Below are positions 8,801-16,015 of a DNA stretch of 37,948 bases, piece after piece. Below the pieces are notes generated by a model. The model worked only from the letters and a program-made list of their open reading frames with translations, was not told the DNA's origin and ran no database searches. The stretch is from Oscillospiraceae bacterium (GTDB taxonomy: Bacteria; Bacillota; Clostridia; Oscillospirales; Oscillospiraceae). Where the stretch lies: positions 1 to 37,948 of the forward strand of contig JAFYVL010000004.1 in the NCBI GenBank assembly GCA_017549125.1, written 5' to 3'. Numbering within the stretch: the first letter of the stretch is position 1; the number at the start of each line of letters is the position of its first letter. The position numbers and the translations under genes are program-made.

Positions 8801-8847
8801 TGGATGCATGGCTTGGCGATAACAACGACATTCAGCACTGGGGTTAA
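5815..8847 (+). CDS. Secreted endonuclease I family protein with InlB-like and lectin-like modules
   Basis: This is a 1010-residue extracellular nuclease-like protein. A signal peptide (1-32, ending AEA) precedes an endonuclease I (EndA/NucM/Vvn-type) domain, about 40-285. It holds the metal/catalytic motif NREHTWPKS with His147, DIMLLRP (near 169), NSSHSNKAYG, and the family tail DPVDTWEMGRNDS...FVDYPEL. After it come an InlB-like repeat (about 307-375), a lectin-like module A (about 400-540), a Cys/His-rich repeat with paired CxxC motifs (about 549-632), a second InlB-like repeat (633-705), a module B (about 710-860) and a C-terminal domain (about 862-1010). The start is set by AAAGGAG eight bases before ATG; an upstream in-frame extension to 5683 lacks a signal peptide at its N-terminus. 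It probably digests extracellular DNA for nutrients or defence. Confidence 0.88.
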   Translation: MKKFINRSMAWLLTLVMCLSLLSGIQLPEAEAATTYVANWGVRGEVATSMSSAAVAFYEEAGVTYSGLSGLTGASAVESVPNSALFKQLQLIMKTYHTHETDYDETKNLYQYTDCQEGDTQYITCIWCGVQYDGAWPYGGDPWNREHTWPKSKSLDGNDPDCDQVDEEDIMLLRPACRGENSSHSNKAYGSATTDTYFYPNIDKGYGQDSRGDIARTMLYVYVRYGNSTYMWGESGVIHSKELLLQWMREDPVDTWEMGRNDSVESITGTRNIFVDYPELGFKLFNATIPSGYQTPSGGQDSGIGSTVTVKFSENGAVTGNMSLNAGSAFTFPAANRTAPTGYSFLGWVAGTVNETTVRPENIYAPGDSALASSRTYCALYTRVDATQIGSDYVPHTGAITEGDYMFIAGDGAMSTAANGSAKRRDVIPVTITNNTIYSPDSALIWHIAPTNDGYYTFYNKTAKQYVAANGTANQLIMQSSVDDYAKWSISNGVITNKGNQAKSVNHTLRRNGNYGFACYSTSYGTQPVLYKAAVGAVIYTTTVAGAVCQHTNVYTSGEIAATCTSAGYTAGVYCSDCGSLISGNEQIPALGHRYTSVETKPTTTQQGYTTHTCTRCGHSYVDSYTEALGETFYVSFSVPYGVQAVETMACDKNGITLPTADAPAGYTFLGWSTTAVDDTESKPVPLTGTYTANTDITLYALYSYTEGGTGAAEYVLTDISQIGAEDVFVITMQYNSTIYALDNSAASKNPKAPTVTASNGKLTTKPGDELLWNLGGSQNAWIFYPNGTTARWLAISNTNAGISVGTGSAKTFSVSGNYLYYSGYNRYLGVYRTNLEWRSYNNTTNNIANQTLGFYVKTQPGTTYYTTMTSTEPAVELTHISLDPNNDALGYKADAKNLPEGAKVQISLWVTEDIVVTKDATSLRLKNILANNGGEMTIYAKATIVDAEGEVITESAVAETSMKDTIIAVNAIGNQLNDDQALAVFAYYEQYQAIMDAWLGDNNDIQHWG
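8401..8705 (+). repeat. Direct repeat copy 1: conserved nuclease C-terminal block
   Basis: This segment is highly similar at the DNA level to 11806-12110 in the next gene, with identical runs reaching about 60 bp (for example around 8623-8682). It encodes the shared domain TMTSTEPAVELTHISLDP...ATIVDAEGEV. The flanking coding DNA is much less similar, which suggests recent duplication or gene conversion confined to this block. Confidence 0.85.
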
Positions 8848-8916
8848 TTCCGCTGGTTTGATCCTTTGATTGTATGTAAATAGTAAATCTTTTCGTAAGA
8901 AATGGAGATAGAATTT

Positions 8917-11900
8917 ATGAAACAGTTAGCAAAACGCAGTTTATCCCTGCTGCTGGCTCTGGTGATGTGCCTGAGTGTATTGACTTGCATTCAGCCGCCC
9001 CAGGCAGAAGCAGCCAGTTATACCTATAACTGGGGCACTCGTGAAGATGTGGCAGACCAGGCAGATTTCACTCGCTCTACCGCAGAGGAGTGGTATGCCA
9101 AACAGAACACCTCTTATGAAGAGTTGTCCCAGCTGTCTGGCTCTGCAAATACCTCTTCCGTGACCTCCAGCGCTTTGTATCAGAAGCTGAGAAAGCTGAT
9201 GCAGGGCGCAGTGACGGACACCACCAGCTATGAGGATATCAAGACCTTGTGTAAGTATACCGACTGCCAGAACGGCGGCGGCAAGATTTCCTCTTTCTAT
9301 TCCGGCAGGGAGATCGGTCCTTCCTGGGATGGCACTTGGAACCGTGAGCATACCTGGCCCAACAGTAAGGGCGATGCCAACGGCAGCGGTGAAAATGATA
9401 TTTTCATGCTCCGTCCTACCCATACCTCTGAAAACTCCAGCCGTGGCAATACCGCCTACGGCAAAAGCGGCAGCTACTATAACCCCAATAGCGAATCCGG
9501 CGGTAAGTATGACCTCCGTGGTGACGTAGCCCGTATTGTGCTGTTTGTGTATGTACGCTGGCAGAATTACAACAGTTCTGCAGCCGTTCTGTATGGCAAC
9601 AGCGGTGTTATTGAGAGCCGTGCTGTTTTGCTGGAGTGGATGGAAGCAGACCCTGTTGATACCTGGGAGTTGGGTCGTAACGACTCCTGCCAGTCCATCA
9701 CTGGTACTCGTAACGTATTTGTCGACTATCCCGAACTGGCATTCTTAATGCTGGGCGCAGATGTGCCGGATAACTACACCTCTCCCTCTGGTATTGGCGG
9801 TACTCCGGCATTTAGTATCACCGCAAAGTCCAACAACACCAGCTACGGTACGGTCTCCCTGTCCGGTAAGACCATCACCGCTACCCCCAAGACCGGTTAC
9901 TATGCATCCGGCTACACCGTTACCAGCGGTCAGGCAACCGTTACCCAGGAGGGCAATACCTTCCGTGTAACCCCCACAACTGATTGTACCATTACCATCA
10001 ACTTTGCCGCCAAGACCGCAGTAAAGCTGAGCTTTATGGAAAACGGTGTGACCGCACAGACTATCAGTTCCTACGGTGGCGATGCTGTGACTCTGCCTTC
10101 CAATAAGAACGCAGTGGCAGAAGGTTATACCTTCATCGGCTGGACGGATCGGCCGCTGTCTGATACCACCACCAAGCCTACCATTTACAACCCCGGCGCA
10201 TCCGTCACCGCAGCCAATAAGACCTACTATGCTCTCTATACCTACTCCGTAGGCGGCACCGGTGTTACCGAATGGACTGCCAAGGATATTACCCAAATCA
10301 AGTCCGGTGATGTTTTTGTGATTACCATGTCTGCTGGCGGCACGGTGTATGCTTTGCCCAATGCCACTGTCACCAAAGGTCCCACAGCTCAGAAAGTGAC
10401 CGTATCCAATGGTAAGCTAACAGCCGAACCCAGTGCAAATCTGCTCTGGAATTTGGGAGGTAGCGGAAATGCTTTGGAGTTTTACCCCAATGATACTACC
10501 AGTCAGTGGCTGAACTGTAACAACGATAATAACGGTGTTAGTGTCGGAACCGGAACCAATAAGACATTCAAGATTAACTCCGGCTACCTGTTTAATAACG
10601 GCACCAACCGCTATGTTGGTGTATATGTTACAAATCCCGATTGGCGTTGCTATACGACCAACGGCGGTAACATCGCAAATCAGACCCTGGGCTTCTATGT
10701 GAGGTCCGAGAGTGGTACTTTGTACTACACCACCTCCACCTATGTCTGCAAGCATGAGGATACCGGCACAGGCGGCGCAAAGGATGCCACCTGTACGGAA
10801 AGCGGCTTCACCGAAGGTCTGTATTGTAACGATTGCGATAGCTTTATCAGCGGCCATGAAGAGATTCCTGCCCTGGGTCATAGCTGGGGCGCATGGGTAG
10901 AAACTACCAAGCCTACGTGTACCGCTGCCGGTGTGCAAACCGCTACCTGTACCCGTTGCTCTGAGAAGAAGACCCAATCTGTAGCCGCCACCGGTCACAG
11001 TTATTCTTCCGTTGTGACCAAGCCTACCGAAACCGAGCAGGGCTATACCACCCATACTTGTACTGTTTGCGGCTATAGCTATAAAGATAGCTATGTGGAT
11101 GCGCTGGGCGGTACATTCTATGTATCTTTTGAAGTGCCCGATGGCGTAGCTGCTGTGGAAACCATGGTATGTAACAAAAACGGCATTACCTTGCCCACCG
11201 CCAATACCCTGGAGGGCTATAGCTTCTTGGGCTGGACAACCGCTCCTGTGGAAGATACCGAATCCAAGCCCACCGTGCTGACCGGCAGCTATAACACAAT
11301 CCAAAATGTGACCCTGTATGCCCTGTATAGCTACGCTGTAGGCGGTAGCGGCAACAGCGACGAGTATACCCTGCATAGCGGTGAACTCACCGAGGGTGAC
11401 TATGTGATCTACTATAAGACCGATGCTCTGGTGGCAACTACCACCGATAACGGTCGTCTGTCTGCAACGGCTGTGACCGTTTCCAACGATACGATCACCA
11501 AGCCGGATGCATCCATTGTTTGGCATATTACCCCCATTGGTGATGGCTACTACACCATTTACAATGAGACAAAGGGTGTGTATGCAGCTGGTACCGGCAC
11601 CAAGAACAAGGCTGGCTTGCTCGCCGAGGTGACGGATTTTGCTAAGTGGACCTTGTCTGGTGATTCTACCTATGAATTTACCAATGTGGGCAATAAGGCC
11701 AACGGTGTCAATGCGTTGCTCCGCTGGAATTCCACTTCCATTGGCTGGGCTTGCTACTCCGGCTCTACCGGTGGCGCAGTAAGCCTGTATAAGGCTTCTT
11801 CTGGCACTACCTACTATACCACCATGACCTCCACCGAACCTGCCGTGGAGCTGACCCATATTTCTCTGGATCCCAAGAATGATGCTCTGGGCTATAAGGC

Positions 11901-12249
11901 AGTTGCCAAGAACCTGCCTGAGGGCGCAAAGGTGCAGATCAGCCTGTGGGTCAGCGAGGATATCGTGGTGACTAAGGATGCTACCACCCTGCGCCTGAAG
12001 AATATCATGCAGTATAACGGCGGCGAGATGACCATCTATGCCAAGGCTACTATCGTGGATGCCGAGGGCGAAGTGATTGCTGAGTCCGCTGTGGCTGAGA
12101 CCTCCATGAAGGAAATTATTGTATATCTCAATGCCAATGGTAATCAGTTGGATGATGATCAGCAGGGTGCAGTGTATAATTACTACATGCAATACGCTGA
12201 AATTATGTCTTCCTGGCTGGATAATAATGATATTGAACAATGGGTTTGA
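8917..12249 (+). CDS. Secreted endonuclease I family protein, tandem paralogue
   Basis: This is a 1110-residue paralogue of the preceding gene, 69 bp downstream. A signal peptide (about 1-31, ending AEA) is followed by the endonuclease I domain with NREHTWPNS (His145), DIFMLRPTH, NSSRGNTAYG and DPVDTWELGRNDS. The rest is modular: two InlB-like beta regions (about 295-445), module B (about 450-605), an extended Cys/His-rich region with an extra ALGHSWGAW unit, an InlB-like repeat, module A (about 825-965) and the shared C-terminal domain. The order of modules A and B is the reverse of that in the first nuclease. The start at 8917 is chosen because GGAG lies nine bases before it and the signal peptide begins there; ATG at 8902 has no ribosome site. 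Confidence 0.87.
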   Translation: MKQLAKRSLSLLLALVMCLSVLTCIQPPQAEAASYTYNWGTREDVADQADFTRSTAEEWYAKQNTSYEELSQLSGSANTSSVTSSALYQKLRKLMQGAVTDTTSYEDIKTLCKYTDCQNGGGKISSFYSGREIGPSWDGTWNREHTWPNSKGDANGSGENDIFMLRPTHTSENSSRGNTAYGKSGSYYNPNSESGGKYDLRGDVARIVLFVYVRWQNYNSSAAVLYGNSGVIESRAVLLEWMEADPVDTWELGRNDSCQSITGTRNVFVDYPELAFLMLGADVPDNYTSPSGIGGTPAFSITAKSNNTSYGTVSLSGKTITATPKTGYYASGYTVTSGQATVTQEGNTFRVTPTTDCTITINFAAKTAVKLSFMENGVTAQTISSYGGDAVTLPSNKNAVAEGYTFIGWTDRPLSDTTTKPTIYNPGASVTAANKTYYALYTYSVGGTGVTEWTAKDITQIKSGDVFVITMSAGGTVYALPNATVTKGPTAQKVTVSNGKLTAEPSANLLWNLGGSGNALEFYPNDTTSQWLNCNNDNNGVSVGTGTNKTFKINSGYLFNNGTNRYVGVYVTNPDWRCYTTNGGNIANQTLGFYVRSESGTLYYTTSTYVCKHEDTGTGGAKDATCTESGFTEGLYCNDCDSFISGHEEIPALGHSWGAWVETTKPTCTAAGVQTATCTRCSEKKTQSVAATGHSYSSVVTKPTETEQGYTTHTCTVCGYSYKDSYVDALGGTFYVSFEVPDGVAAVETMVCNKNGITLPTANTLEGYSFLGWTTAPVEDTESKPTVLTGSYNTIQNVTLYALYSYAVGGSGNSDEYTLHSGELTEGDYVIYYKTDALVATTTDNGRLSATAVTVSNDTITKPDASIVWHITPIGDGYYTIYNETKGVYAAGTGTKNKAGLLAEVTDFAKWTLSGDSTYEFTNVGNKANGVNALLRWNSTSIGWACYSGSTGGAVSLYKASSGTTYYTTMTSTEPAVELTHISLDPKNDALGYKAVAKNLPEGAKVQISLWVSEDIVVTKDATTLRLKNIMQYNGGEMTIYAKATIVDAEGEVIAESAVAETSMKEIIVYLNANGNQLDDDQQGAVYNYYMQYAEIMSSWLDNNDIEQWV
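11806..12110 (+). repeat. Direct repeat copy 2: conserved nuclease C-terminal block
   Basis: This is the partner of 8401-8705, in the same orientation, and encodes the same approximately 100-residue domain near the C-terminus of the second nuclease. Long runs are identical, including silent positions. Confidence 0.85.
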
Positions 12250-12308
12250 TCCCCATTCATAAGTCCAAAAATGCCGCCCGTTGGCCGGCGCGCCACAGTG
12301 ATAAATCG

Positions 12309-12416
12309 CCTATAAAAGGCATTTATCCGCACCAATCTGCGTTAAAAATGCTCGCAATCCACAAAGGATTCCTGCGCTTTTTGCCTTGATTGGCACGAAT
12401 CTCTGCCTTTTATAGG
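12309..12416. repeat. Large imperfect inverted repeat with internal hairpin
   Basis: The left arm starting CCTATAAAAGGCA (12309-12337) is complementary to the right arm ending TGCCTTTTATAGG (12388-12416), with a few mismatches over about 29 bp. Inside is a second stem, AATCC/GGATT (12356-12370). The whole folds into a long branched hairpin between the nuclease stop codon and its terminator. It could be a small non-autonomous mobile element, a structured 3' UTR or a short RNA. No ORF in it is convincing. Confidence 0.6.
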
Positions 12417-12461
12417 TGCTACGCAGTTTTGAAGTGGCAATCTTTTTGCAAGATAAACAAC

Positions 12462-12499
12462 AAAATTCCCGGAATGCTGACGCATTTCGGGAATTTTTT
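12462..12499 (+). terminator. Terminator after the nuclease genes
   Basis: AAAATTCCCGGAATGC pairs with GCATTTCGGGAATTTT around TGAC (one G-U in the stem), followed by TTG. It is about 215 bp past the second nuclease stop codon, beyond the large inverted repeat. It is nearly symmetric, so it could also act on minus-strand transcripts from the phosphoesterase gene. Confidence 0.75.
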
Positions 12500-12560
12500 G
12501 TGCTATATTGCGAAAAAAGAGCCGTTCAAAACCGGTTTATCACTATGGTGCACCGGCCTT

Positions 12561-12657
12561 GGTTAGGGGAATCTTTTGTTGCTTTTTGGGCAAAAGCAAC
12601 TTTATAAAAACAATATCAGCGGCTTGGGTATTAGATCCGGGTTCCGTACAACCTTTC
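12561..12657. repeat. 97-bp direct repeat, copy 1
   Basis: By my alignment this is identical at 89 of 97 positions to 14235-14331, in the same orientation, and weaker similarity runs on to about 12690. It lies just downstream of the stop codon of the minus-strand metallophosphoesterase gene. A hairpin with AACC...GGTT arms precedes it on the plus strand. An internal stem GTTGCTTTT/AAAAGCAAC is present in this copy. Confidence 0.8.
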
Positions 12658-12704
12658 TCGCCTACCGAAACAACCAATATTCGTTTTTAGTATCTTCGCC
12701 AAAC

Positions 12705-14159
12705 CTACACTGTAGCTTCCAGCTTGGCAACAGAGAAGTTTCCGTAGAAGTCGATTGCTTCTACAGTTACGGTGTATTCACTGCACGCAGGTAATTCATC
12801 CACGGTAATCTCGTAGGAGGCCTTTTGATCCTGAGCAGCCCAGAAATGAGATGCCCACAAAAGGGTTTTCAAGGTTTCACCGGTAGTAGTGTCCATCACA
12901 CAGATGCGGTAGCCTTCTGTTGTATAGAACTGCTCTGTATCGCTGAACGTAAGCTTCATGGAAATAGCAGAACCGGTTTTGATCAATTCTGCTGTCAGTT
13001 CATCCTCTGCGCTCCAGGTGAGAGTGGGTGCAGTTCGGTCAGATAGCTCATAGAGAAACTTTTCGTTCTGATTTTCAGCGGTAATGCCGTAGGGCACAGT
13101 ATAGCTTAAATGGGAATAGGCAGTTTCCGTTGCCATATTGAACACTGTGGCTGTAAAGCTTTCCTCGCCGTAACGCACATCCCAAACCAGGTGGGTCTTG
13201 CCGTGAAGAGCCTGACCCACAGGATCTGCACTTGTATAGCGGCGGTTTTCGATATTGGCATAATCCAAAGCTTCGCCCTTTGCATCAAATTCAATATCCA
13301 CATACTTACCGGTGGTATGCATACCCGTATTGATGGTGGTCCATTGATCCTGGGCAAAGCTTCTTTCGTGGAGGGAAGAGAAATGGGTATGAGAAGTTAT
13401 ATTCACCAAATGGGGGTACTTCTCCATCACTGCTCTCATACCAGTCACTACCGGGATTTCGGGCATACCATAGGATGCGCCGCCGTAGGTTTCACCCCAG
13501 GGATGATGGGATAGCAGATACACAGGCTCACCGGGATTTTCTTTGGTTGCTTGGGCGATCAGGCTATCGATCAGGGCAATATCCTCTGTGTGATAGCCGC
13601 CAATACCTGCACAGTATACCACCTGATTGCCACTCATATAAACCCTTTTGTCAGAGGGGGCTGCCACAACATAGCTGATGCCATTTACCTCTGTCAGATA
13701 GATACTTCCCTGGTCTGCGGTAAAGTCAGACCACTTTGTAGCAAATGCCGCGAAACGGTCAAACTGCTCTTCATAATCCGTCTCCTCATGTGCGCAGGCA
13801 TCGGTGGGATAAAACTCGTGATTTCCCATATTGAAAATAAATTTCACATTTGCCCGCTCCGGACTACCAAATACATCCCGAAATATCTTGTTTAAGGTCG
13901 CATAGTTTGCTGCATTACCCACATCCACCAAATCACCGTTGAAAATCACCAGATCCACATCATGATCCTTGGCATAGGTCAAGGTTTTTCTCAACTGATC
14001 CTGGCTGTGGGCATCAGCGGAAGAAACATGGACATCCGCCGTAATCAGAACCCGACCGGTACCAGGCTGATTTTGATTCCTGGCGGTCTCTTTTTTACAC
14101 GCTGCACACAACGACATAAGCATCACCACCATCAAACAAACGGTCAATATTCTCTTCAT
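12705..14159 (-). CDS. Metallophosphoesterase lipoprotein
   Basis: This 484-residue exported protein has a lipoprotein signal (MKRILTVCLMVVMLMSLCAAC, Cys about 21) and a calcineurin-like phosphoesterase domain. Metal-binding motifs are visible in order: ADVHVSS (D-x-H), GDLVDVGNAANY, NMGNHEF, SHHPWG and TSHTHFS. A C-terminal beta-rich part (about 380-484) resembles an Ig/fibronectin-like domain. The start at 14159 has AAAGGAG six bases upstream and gives the signal peptide at the N-terminus; the upstream extension to 14204 does not. It is the last gene of the minus-strand glycan cluster, separated from nahK by 201 bp containing repeat copy 2. Its substrate, a phosphate ester at the cell surface, is unknown. 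Confidence 0.88.
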   Translation of the reverse strand: MKRILTVCLMVVMLMSLCAACKKETARNQNQPGTGRVLITADVHVSSADAHSQDQLRKTLTYAKDHDVDLVIFNGDLVDVGNAANYATLNKIFRDVFGSPERANVKFIFNMGNHEFYPTDACAHEETDYEEQFDRFAAFATKWSDFTADQGSIYLTEVNGISYVVAAPSDKRVYMSGNQVVYCAGIGGYHTEDIALIDSLIAQATKENPGEPVYLLSHHPWGETYGGASYGMPEIPVVTGMRAVMEKYPHLVNITSHTHFSSLHERSFAQDQWTTINTGMHTTGKYVDIEFDAKGEALDYANIENRRYTSADPVGQALHGKTHLVWDVRYGEESFTATVFNMATETAYSHLSYTVPYGITAENQNEKFLYELSDRTAPTLTWSAEDELTAELIKTGSAISMKLTFSDTEQFYTTEGYRICVMDTTTGETLKTLLWASHFWAAQDQKASYEITVDELPACSEYTVTVEAIDFYGNFSVAKLEATV

Positions 14160-14203
14160 GGAGTTCTCCTTTGCGATCTTATGATCAATCGATGCATAAA
14201 GCA

Positions 14204-14242
14204 CCCTAACCAGGTCGGGTGAGAACCTGGGCTCGGTTAGGG
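14204..14242. repeat. Nested hairpin ahead of repeat copy 2
   Basis: CCCTAACC (14204-14211) pairs with GGTTAGGG (14235-14242), enclosing CCAGGT/ACCTGG around CGGGTGAGA. A comparable but weaker stem precedes repeat copy 1. It is in the 5' leader of the metallophosphoesterase gene and may terminate or attenuate transcription between nahK and that gene. Confidence 0.5.
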
Positions 14243-14331
14243 GAATCTTTTATTTCTTTTGGGGCAAAAGCAACTTTATAAAAACAACATCAGCCGCTTT
14301 GGTATTTGATCCCGGTTCCGTACAACCTTTC
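14235..14331. repeat. 97-bp direct repeat, copy 2
   Basis: This is the partner of 12561-12657, again positioned just downstream of a minus-strand stop codon (nahK) and in the same orientation. The two copies therefore bracket the metallophosphoesterase gene. It could be a dispersed intergenic element or a conserved 3' UTR structure. Confidence 0.8.
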
Positions 14332-14360
14332 ACATCTACAAAAACAGCGGATATTTGCTT

Positions 14361-15437
14361 TTAACCGCGGATCTCTTTTGCGATCTTAGCGACTATCGCA
14401 TTCATTTCGTCCCAATTTTTCAGCATATTAGCCGCCAGCGCCAGCTGGGTATGGCAACGAACCAGATTTTGCTCCGGATAATGGGTTCGGAAATACACGT
14501 CGCCGTTAATGTAGTCTGCCAGGAAGCGGATACCCACCTCCAAGGTCATGATCAATGCGCCGTAGGGCAGAACCTCCACCTCTTTATCTGTCAAGGCAGT
14601 AGCGGCGGTCAAGAAGCCCCTGGTGTATGCTTCAAAGCGCTCCATATCCAGTTTCATATTCTCCGGATTGGGATCGCCCTCCTGGGTGGTTGCTGCGCCA
14701 AAGCGAATGGAATCGCCAAAATCAAAGGCGCTCAAACCGGGCATGACCGTATCCAAATCGATCACGCACAGACTCTTACGGGTATTGGCATCCAGCAGAA
14801 CATTGTTCAGCTTGGTATCGTTATGGGTCACACGCAAGGGCAGCTCACCTGCCTCCAGCATTCTCTGCAATGTACCGCCCTTTTCTTCCAGAGACAGCGC
14901 ATACTCGATCTCCTTCTGCACCTGTGCCACACGACCCTTAGGATCAGCGGCAATGGCTTCCTTCAGCTGACGGAAGCGATCGGGGGTGTTGTGGAAATTG
15001 GGAATGGTCTCATAGAGGGTCTCTACAGGGTAGTCAGACAAGTAGCGCTGGAATGTACCGAACGCAATGGCACTTTCATAGAAATCTTCCAGGGTTTCCG
15101 GAGATTCCAGGCAAATGGCCTCTACGTAGTGATACATACGCCAGAATTCACCCTCTGCGTCCTCGTGGCAATAGCCGCCGTCCACAGTTTCCACATAACA
15201 CAGAGCGGAATTGGGATCACCGGTCTTTTCCCGGAGAAAACGGGTCACACCATTGGCATTGTCCACCACCTTCACGGGGTTTTTAAACACATACTTGTTG
15301 ATTCTCTGCAGAATGTACTTGTTGCCCGTATCGGTTTCCAGCTTCAAGGTCAGATTGATATGACCGTTGCCGTACTCAATACAGGATACAGGATTGCCGA
15401 TAATCTGAAAACTTTTTACTTGTACAGGAATATTCAT
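14361..15437 (-). CDS. nahK: N-acetylhexosamine 1-kinase
   Basis: This 358-residue cytoplasmic kinase of the aminoglycoside-phosphotransferase fold strongly resembles bifidobacterial NahK, which makes GalNAc-1-phosphate or GlcNAc-1-phosphate from the free sugar and ATP. Matching signatures include YGNGHIN and YILQRIN in the N-lobe, the catalytic loop LRVTHNDTKLNNVLLD (Asp207), CVIDLDTVMPG with the metal-binding Asp, FDFGDSIRFGA, and near the C-terminus RFLADYINGD...YPEQNLVR. The start at 15437 has GGAGGA seven bases upstream; an in-frame ATG at 15452 is earlier but has no ribosome site. It follows the DUF1284-like gene by 14 bp. The neighbouring GH20, GH36, GH109-like and GH123-like genes would supply its substrates. 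It is not an antibiotic-resistance gene. Confidence 0.88.
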   Translation of the reverse strand: MNIPVQVKSFQIIGNPVSCIEYGNGHINLTLKLETDTGNKYILQRINKYVFKNPVKVVDNANGVTRFLREKTGDPNSALCYVETVDGGYCHEDAEGEFWRMYHYVEAICLESPETLEDFYESAIAFGTFQRYLSDYPVETLYETIPNFHNTPDRFRQLKEAIAADPKGRVAQVQKEIEYALSLEEKGGTLQRMLEAGELPLRVTHNDTKLNNVLLDANTRKSLCVIDLDTVMPGLSAFDFGDSIRFGAATTQEGDPNPENMKLDMERFEAYTRGFLTAATALTDKEVEVLPYGALIMTLEVGIRFLADYINGDVYFRTHYPEQNLVRCHTQLALAANMLKNWDEMNAIVAKIAKEIRG

Positions 15438-15451
15438 GGGAATCTCCTCCA

Positions 15452-15928
15452 TTACTTATTTCTTGTTTGAATCAGCATTTCAAGGCCTCGCATGGTTAAC
15501 TCCACACGCTGTTCTCTTTGCCAATTCAACAAAATGATTTCGGGGGTCAGTTTTTCTCTCAACTGGGCAAAAACCTCATCAATGCTCCGTTCCTGACCCA
15601 GGGCAAATACCTCGGGCAAAACCTGCACCAAATCCGTGTCCATTTTCATGTTGTAGTCATATTTCCGGGTAAAGCCCTTATTGAATGCAATAGCCTCCGG
15701 GGTGGTGAATTGGTCGGTACAAATTCCATCCACCAACTTACAGCAATTCTGACAGGGGTCATCTGCGCCGGTTGTAAAGCTGACGCTGTCGATCTTACCG
15801 GCTGCAATCAATGTGCCAATATAGCCGTAATTACTGCCGCTGGCCATAACGGGATTTATCTCACCGTTATATGCCGCCATTTCATAGATATAATCCAAAA
15901 AATGATGGGGTTTCACTGTAATATGCAT
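15452..15928 (-). CDS. DUF1284-like cysteine-containing protein
   Basis: This is a 158-residue cytoplasmic protein of unknown function. The pattern is that of DUF1284: an N-terminal VKPHHFLDYIY (His8-His9), a Gly/Tyr segment, then DDPCQNCCKLVDGIC with Cys 59, 62, 63 and 70, followed by a helical C-terminus. The conserved cysteines suggest metal or iron-sulfur binding, which is not proven here. The ATG at 15928 has GGAG nine bases upstream. It lies 88 bp after the GH109-like gene and 14 bp before nahK, so it is probably co-transcribed with nahK. A TATAAT sits upstream in the gap (about 16002-16007, minus strand), but its -35 match is poor. Confidence 0.6.
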   Translation of the reverse strand: MHITVKPHHFLDYIYEMAAYNGEINPVMASGSNYGYIGTLIAAGKIDSVSFTTGADDPCQNCCKLVDGICTDQFTTPEAIAFNKGFTRKYDYNMKMDTDLVQVLPEVFALGQERSIDEVFAQLREKLTPEIILLNWQREQRVELTMRGLEMLIQTRNK

Positions 15929-16015
15929 AAAACAATTCTCCAAGCTTCTAAATTATGTAAAATTAGAATATAGATTTTTTCAGCATCATTTTTTTAAGAG
16001 TTTATTATACGATCC

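Noticed and set aside
10417-12240. 607-residue open frame antisense to the second nuclease
   Set aside because: It mirrors the real nuclease gene, which has a signal peptide and catalytic motifs. The antisense product is low-information and lacks a start signal.
12416-12794. Small plus-strand open frames between the nuclease and phosphoesterase genes
   Set aside because: They run through a terminator and the 97-bp repeat, overlap each other, and have neither ribosome sites nor recognisable products.
14361-15437. Aminoglycoside phosphotransferase (antibiotic resistance)
   Set aside because: The fold is shared, but the detailed motifs and overall alignment match N-acetylhexosamine 1-kinase, and the context is glycan catabolism.
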